From contig NZ_FTNE01000001.1 in assembly GCF_900156265.1 (NCBI RefSeq), positions 243,528-307,527 of the forward strand: a stretch of 64,000 bases of DNA, in the 5' to 3' direction. The position numbers and the translations under genes were made by a program. Under the pieces are notes generated by a model. That model was not told the origin of the DNA. It made no database searches and was given only the letters and a program-made list of their open reading frames with translations. Source of the DNA: Acidiphilium rubrum. GTDB taxonomy: Bacteria > Pseudomonadota > Alphaproteobacteria > Acetobacterales > Acetobacteraceae. This document shows, one piece after another, positions 62,878 through 64,000 of this stretch (positions are counted from its first letter, which is position 1; every line of letters begins with the position of its first letter).

Positions 62878-64000
62878 TCAGCCCTGCGTGTTCTGCTTCA
62901 CGCCGGTGTCTGCCTGATCGGCCTTGTGCGAGTAGTCGAGCCCGTTGCGCCCCGGATAGGGCTTGCCCGGCATCATGCCTTCCCAGAGGATGTGATCATA
63001 GGCGAGGGCGGGGATCTTGTCCTCGACCTTCCAGTCATAGCCTTTGGTCTTGGCCGACCACCAGGCCGCGTTGTGCATGTCGTGCCACAACGGTTCGCGC
63101 ATCGCCTGGCTGGTCATCGGCAGGGTCGTCGCGGTCAGCGGTGCCGGTTCGGTCGCGTTGAACGTCCAGTTCTTGTCCTTGCGGCTGAACACATGGGCCA
63201 TCGGGCGTTCATAGGCGTCGTTCAGCGTCATCGGCGCCATGCCCATCACGTCCTCGATCGTGCGGATCATATTGACCGTGGTGTAGCGCGCATCGACCAC
63301 GGCGTGGTGCTTGACGTAGGGCCCGACGATGAACGCCTCGCTGCGGTGCGCATCGACATGGTCCGGCCCGTCCTGCGCATCGTCCTCGATCACGAAGATC
63401 AGGGTATTCTTGGCGTAGGGCGAATGCGCCACCGTCTGGATCAGCTTGCCCACGGCGTAGTCATTGTCGGCAATCTGCAAGGCCGGGGTATTCACCCCAT
63501 CGATCGCGGTCGAGAAACTGCCGGTATGGTCGTGCATGAAGCGAACGAACTCGACCGAGGGCAGCTTGCCGTTCTTGACATAACCCTGGAACTCGCGTGC
63601 CCACTCGGCCTCGCGGAAGTAATCGGGCAGCGCGTTGTCAAAGCCGCGGAAATACGGATCGGTGTATTTCGCGAGCACCGGGTTGGTGCTGAACGACACC
63701 TGGGTCTTGCTGGCGTAGGGATCGGTCAGCAGCGGAATGCCGCCTTTGGAGGTCGGCAGGCCGTAACGATCGAGATCGATGAAGAAACCGTAGTTGCGAA
63801 TGGTCAACCCCGCGCGCAGCGCATTGTCCCAGATATAGCCCTGCTGGAACTGACCCTTGGGACCATCCGGCGCGGCCACGTTGTTCTGGCCCGGCAGCAG
63901 GTTGGGATCGTTCGGGTAGAGCGGGTTTTCCGCCATGCGCGCGGCAAGCGTGGGCTCGGCGACCACCACGTTGCGGTTGTTGCCTTCCCAATCGTACGAC
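62878..64000 (-). CDS. Phosphoesterase-family protein (alkaline phosphatase superfamily), N-terminus outside window
   Basis: 373 codons are visible, and the frame is open to the window end (…SYDWEGNNRNVVVAEP), so the N-terminal part is missing. The visible part resembles the phospholipase C/acid phosphatase A-type phosphoesterases: IWDNALRAGLTIRNYGFFID, FVRFMHDHTGSFS, the metal-site region FVIEDDAQDGPDHVDAHRSEAFIVGPYVK, and TVNMIRTIEDVMGMAPMTLNDA. In related proteins this part follows a beta-propeller. Exported location and substrate cannot be judged from this fragment. Confidence 0.82.
   Translation of the reverse strand, partial: SYDWEGNNRNVVVAEPTLAARMAENPLYPNDPNLLPGQNNVAAPDGPKGQFQQGYIWDNALRAGLTIRNYGFFIDLDRYGLPTSKGGIPLLTDPYASKTQVSFSTNPVLAKYTDPYFRGFDNALPDYFREAEWAREFQGYVKNGKLPSVEFVRFMHDHTGSFSTAIDGVNTPALQIADNDYAVGKLIQTVAHSPYAKNTLIFVIEDDAQDGPDHVDAHRSEAFIVGPYVKHHAVVDARYTTVNMIRTIEDVMGMAPMTLNDAYERPMAHVFSRKDKNWTFNATEPAPLTATTLPMTSQAMREPLWHDMHNAAWWSAKTKGYDWKVEDKIPALAYDHILWEGMMPGKPYPGRNGLDYSHKADQADTGVKQNTQG

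Noticed and set aside
1-64000. CRISPR arrays, prophage or complete insertion sequences
   Set aside because: No regularly spaced direct repeats, phage structural genes or transposase genes were seen in the window.

Overview
The window is a high-GC alphaproteobacterial chromosome segment with dense, operon-organised genes. Three things point to the family Acetobacteraceae (Rhodospirillales), with an Acidiphilium-like acidophile as my best guess: the PDH operon has a lipoyl domain fused to E1-beta, the gene order is yebC-ruvCAB-ybgC-tolQRAB, and the LPS-export operon runs lptF-lptG-lptD-surA-rsmA. The assignment rests on recalled gene order and protein character, not on a search. There is no rRNA, CRISPR array, prophage or complete insertion sequence. 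One tRNA gene, tRNA-Val(GAC), is present.

Layout. 1-7033 (+): pyruvate dehydrogenase E1-alpha (cut by the window edge), lipoyl-E1-beta and E2, then a GNAT acetyltransferase, E3 (lpd), lipoyl synthase and a RatA/COQ10-like protein. 7147-11330: threonine aldolase (+), then on the minus strand an XRE regulator, an Smr-domain protein and lutC-lutB. Upstream of lutB lies a candidate small RNA with its own promoter and terminator. 11699-19893: a lytic transglycosylase (+) converging on the minus-strand block tolB-tolA-tolR-tolQ-ybgC-ruvB-ruvA-ruvC-yebC. 19959-32980: an envelope polysaccharide region with a GT4 enzyme, an MFS exporter, an AI-2E-type membrane protein with a soluble extension, a GT2 enzyme, the four dTDP-rhamnose genes, and a 1259-residue protein that appears to carry three glycosyltransferase modules. 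33049-37760: amidase, a photolyase-like protein with permuted domain order, an M48 protease, a small hypothetical protein and a VOC protein. 37866-41388 (-): OsmC, acyl-CoA-dehydrogenase-like flavoprotein, ferredoxin, rhodanese and cyanase, with a near-perfect 24-bp palindrome in front. A TetR gene lies beyond it. 42419-49041 (+): LPS transport and outer-membrane biogenesis. 49108-61011: a CoA ligase, an SDR and a joint valine/2-methylcitrate operon. 61061-64000: the tRNA, a polyol dehydrogenase, a peptidase remnant and the C-terminal part of a phosphoesterase.

Two families of dispersed intergenic repeats stand out. One is AT-rich, built from short T-run palindromes around a GC core, with two full and two partial copies. 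The other is GC-rich and about 180-230 bp long: short hairpins with 3-nt loops flank a perfect 22-bp inverted repeat. It has two full copies and one possible remnant. In both families the arms differ between copies yet stay complementary, so the fold rather than the sequence seems to be kept.

How the parts work together. The PDH block feeds acetyl-CoA to central metabolism, and lipA makes the cofactor that its lipoyl domains and lpd use. The valine/methylcitrate operon would take branched-chain acyl-CoAs through propionyl-CoA to pyruvate and succinate. Tol, Lpt, SurA and the rhamnose/glycosyltransferase genes all serve the outer membrane. The OsmC-to-cyanase operon is the best candidate for an undescribed system: a regulated pathway whose last two enzymes handle sulfane sulfur and cyanate.
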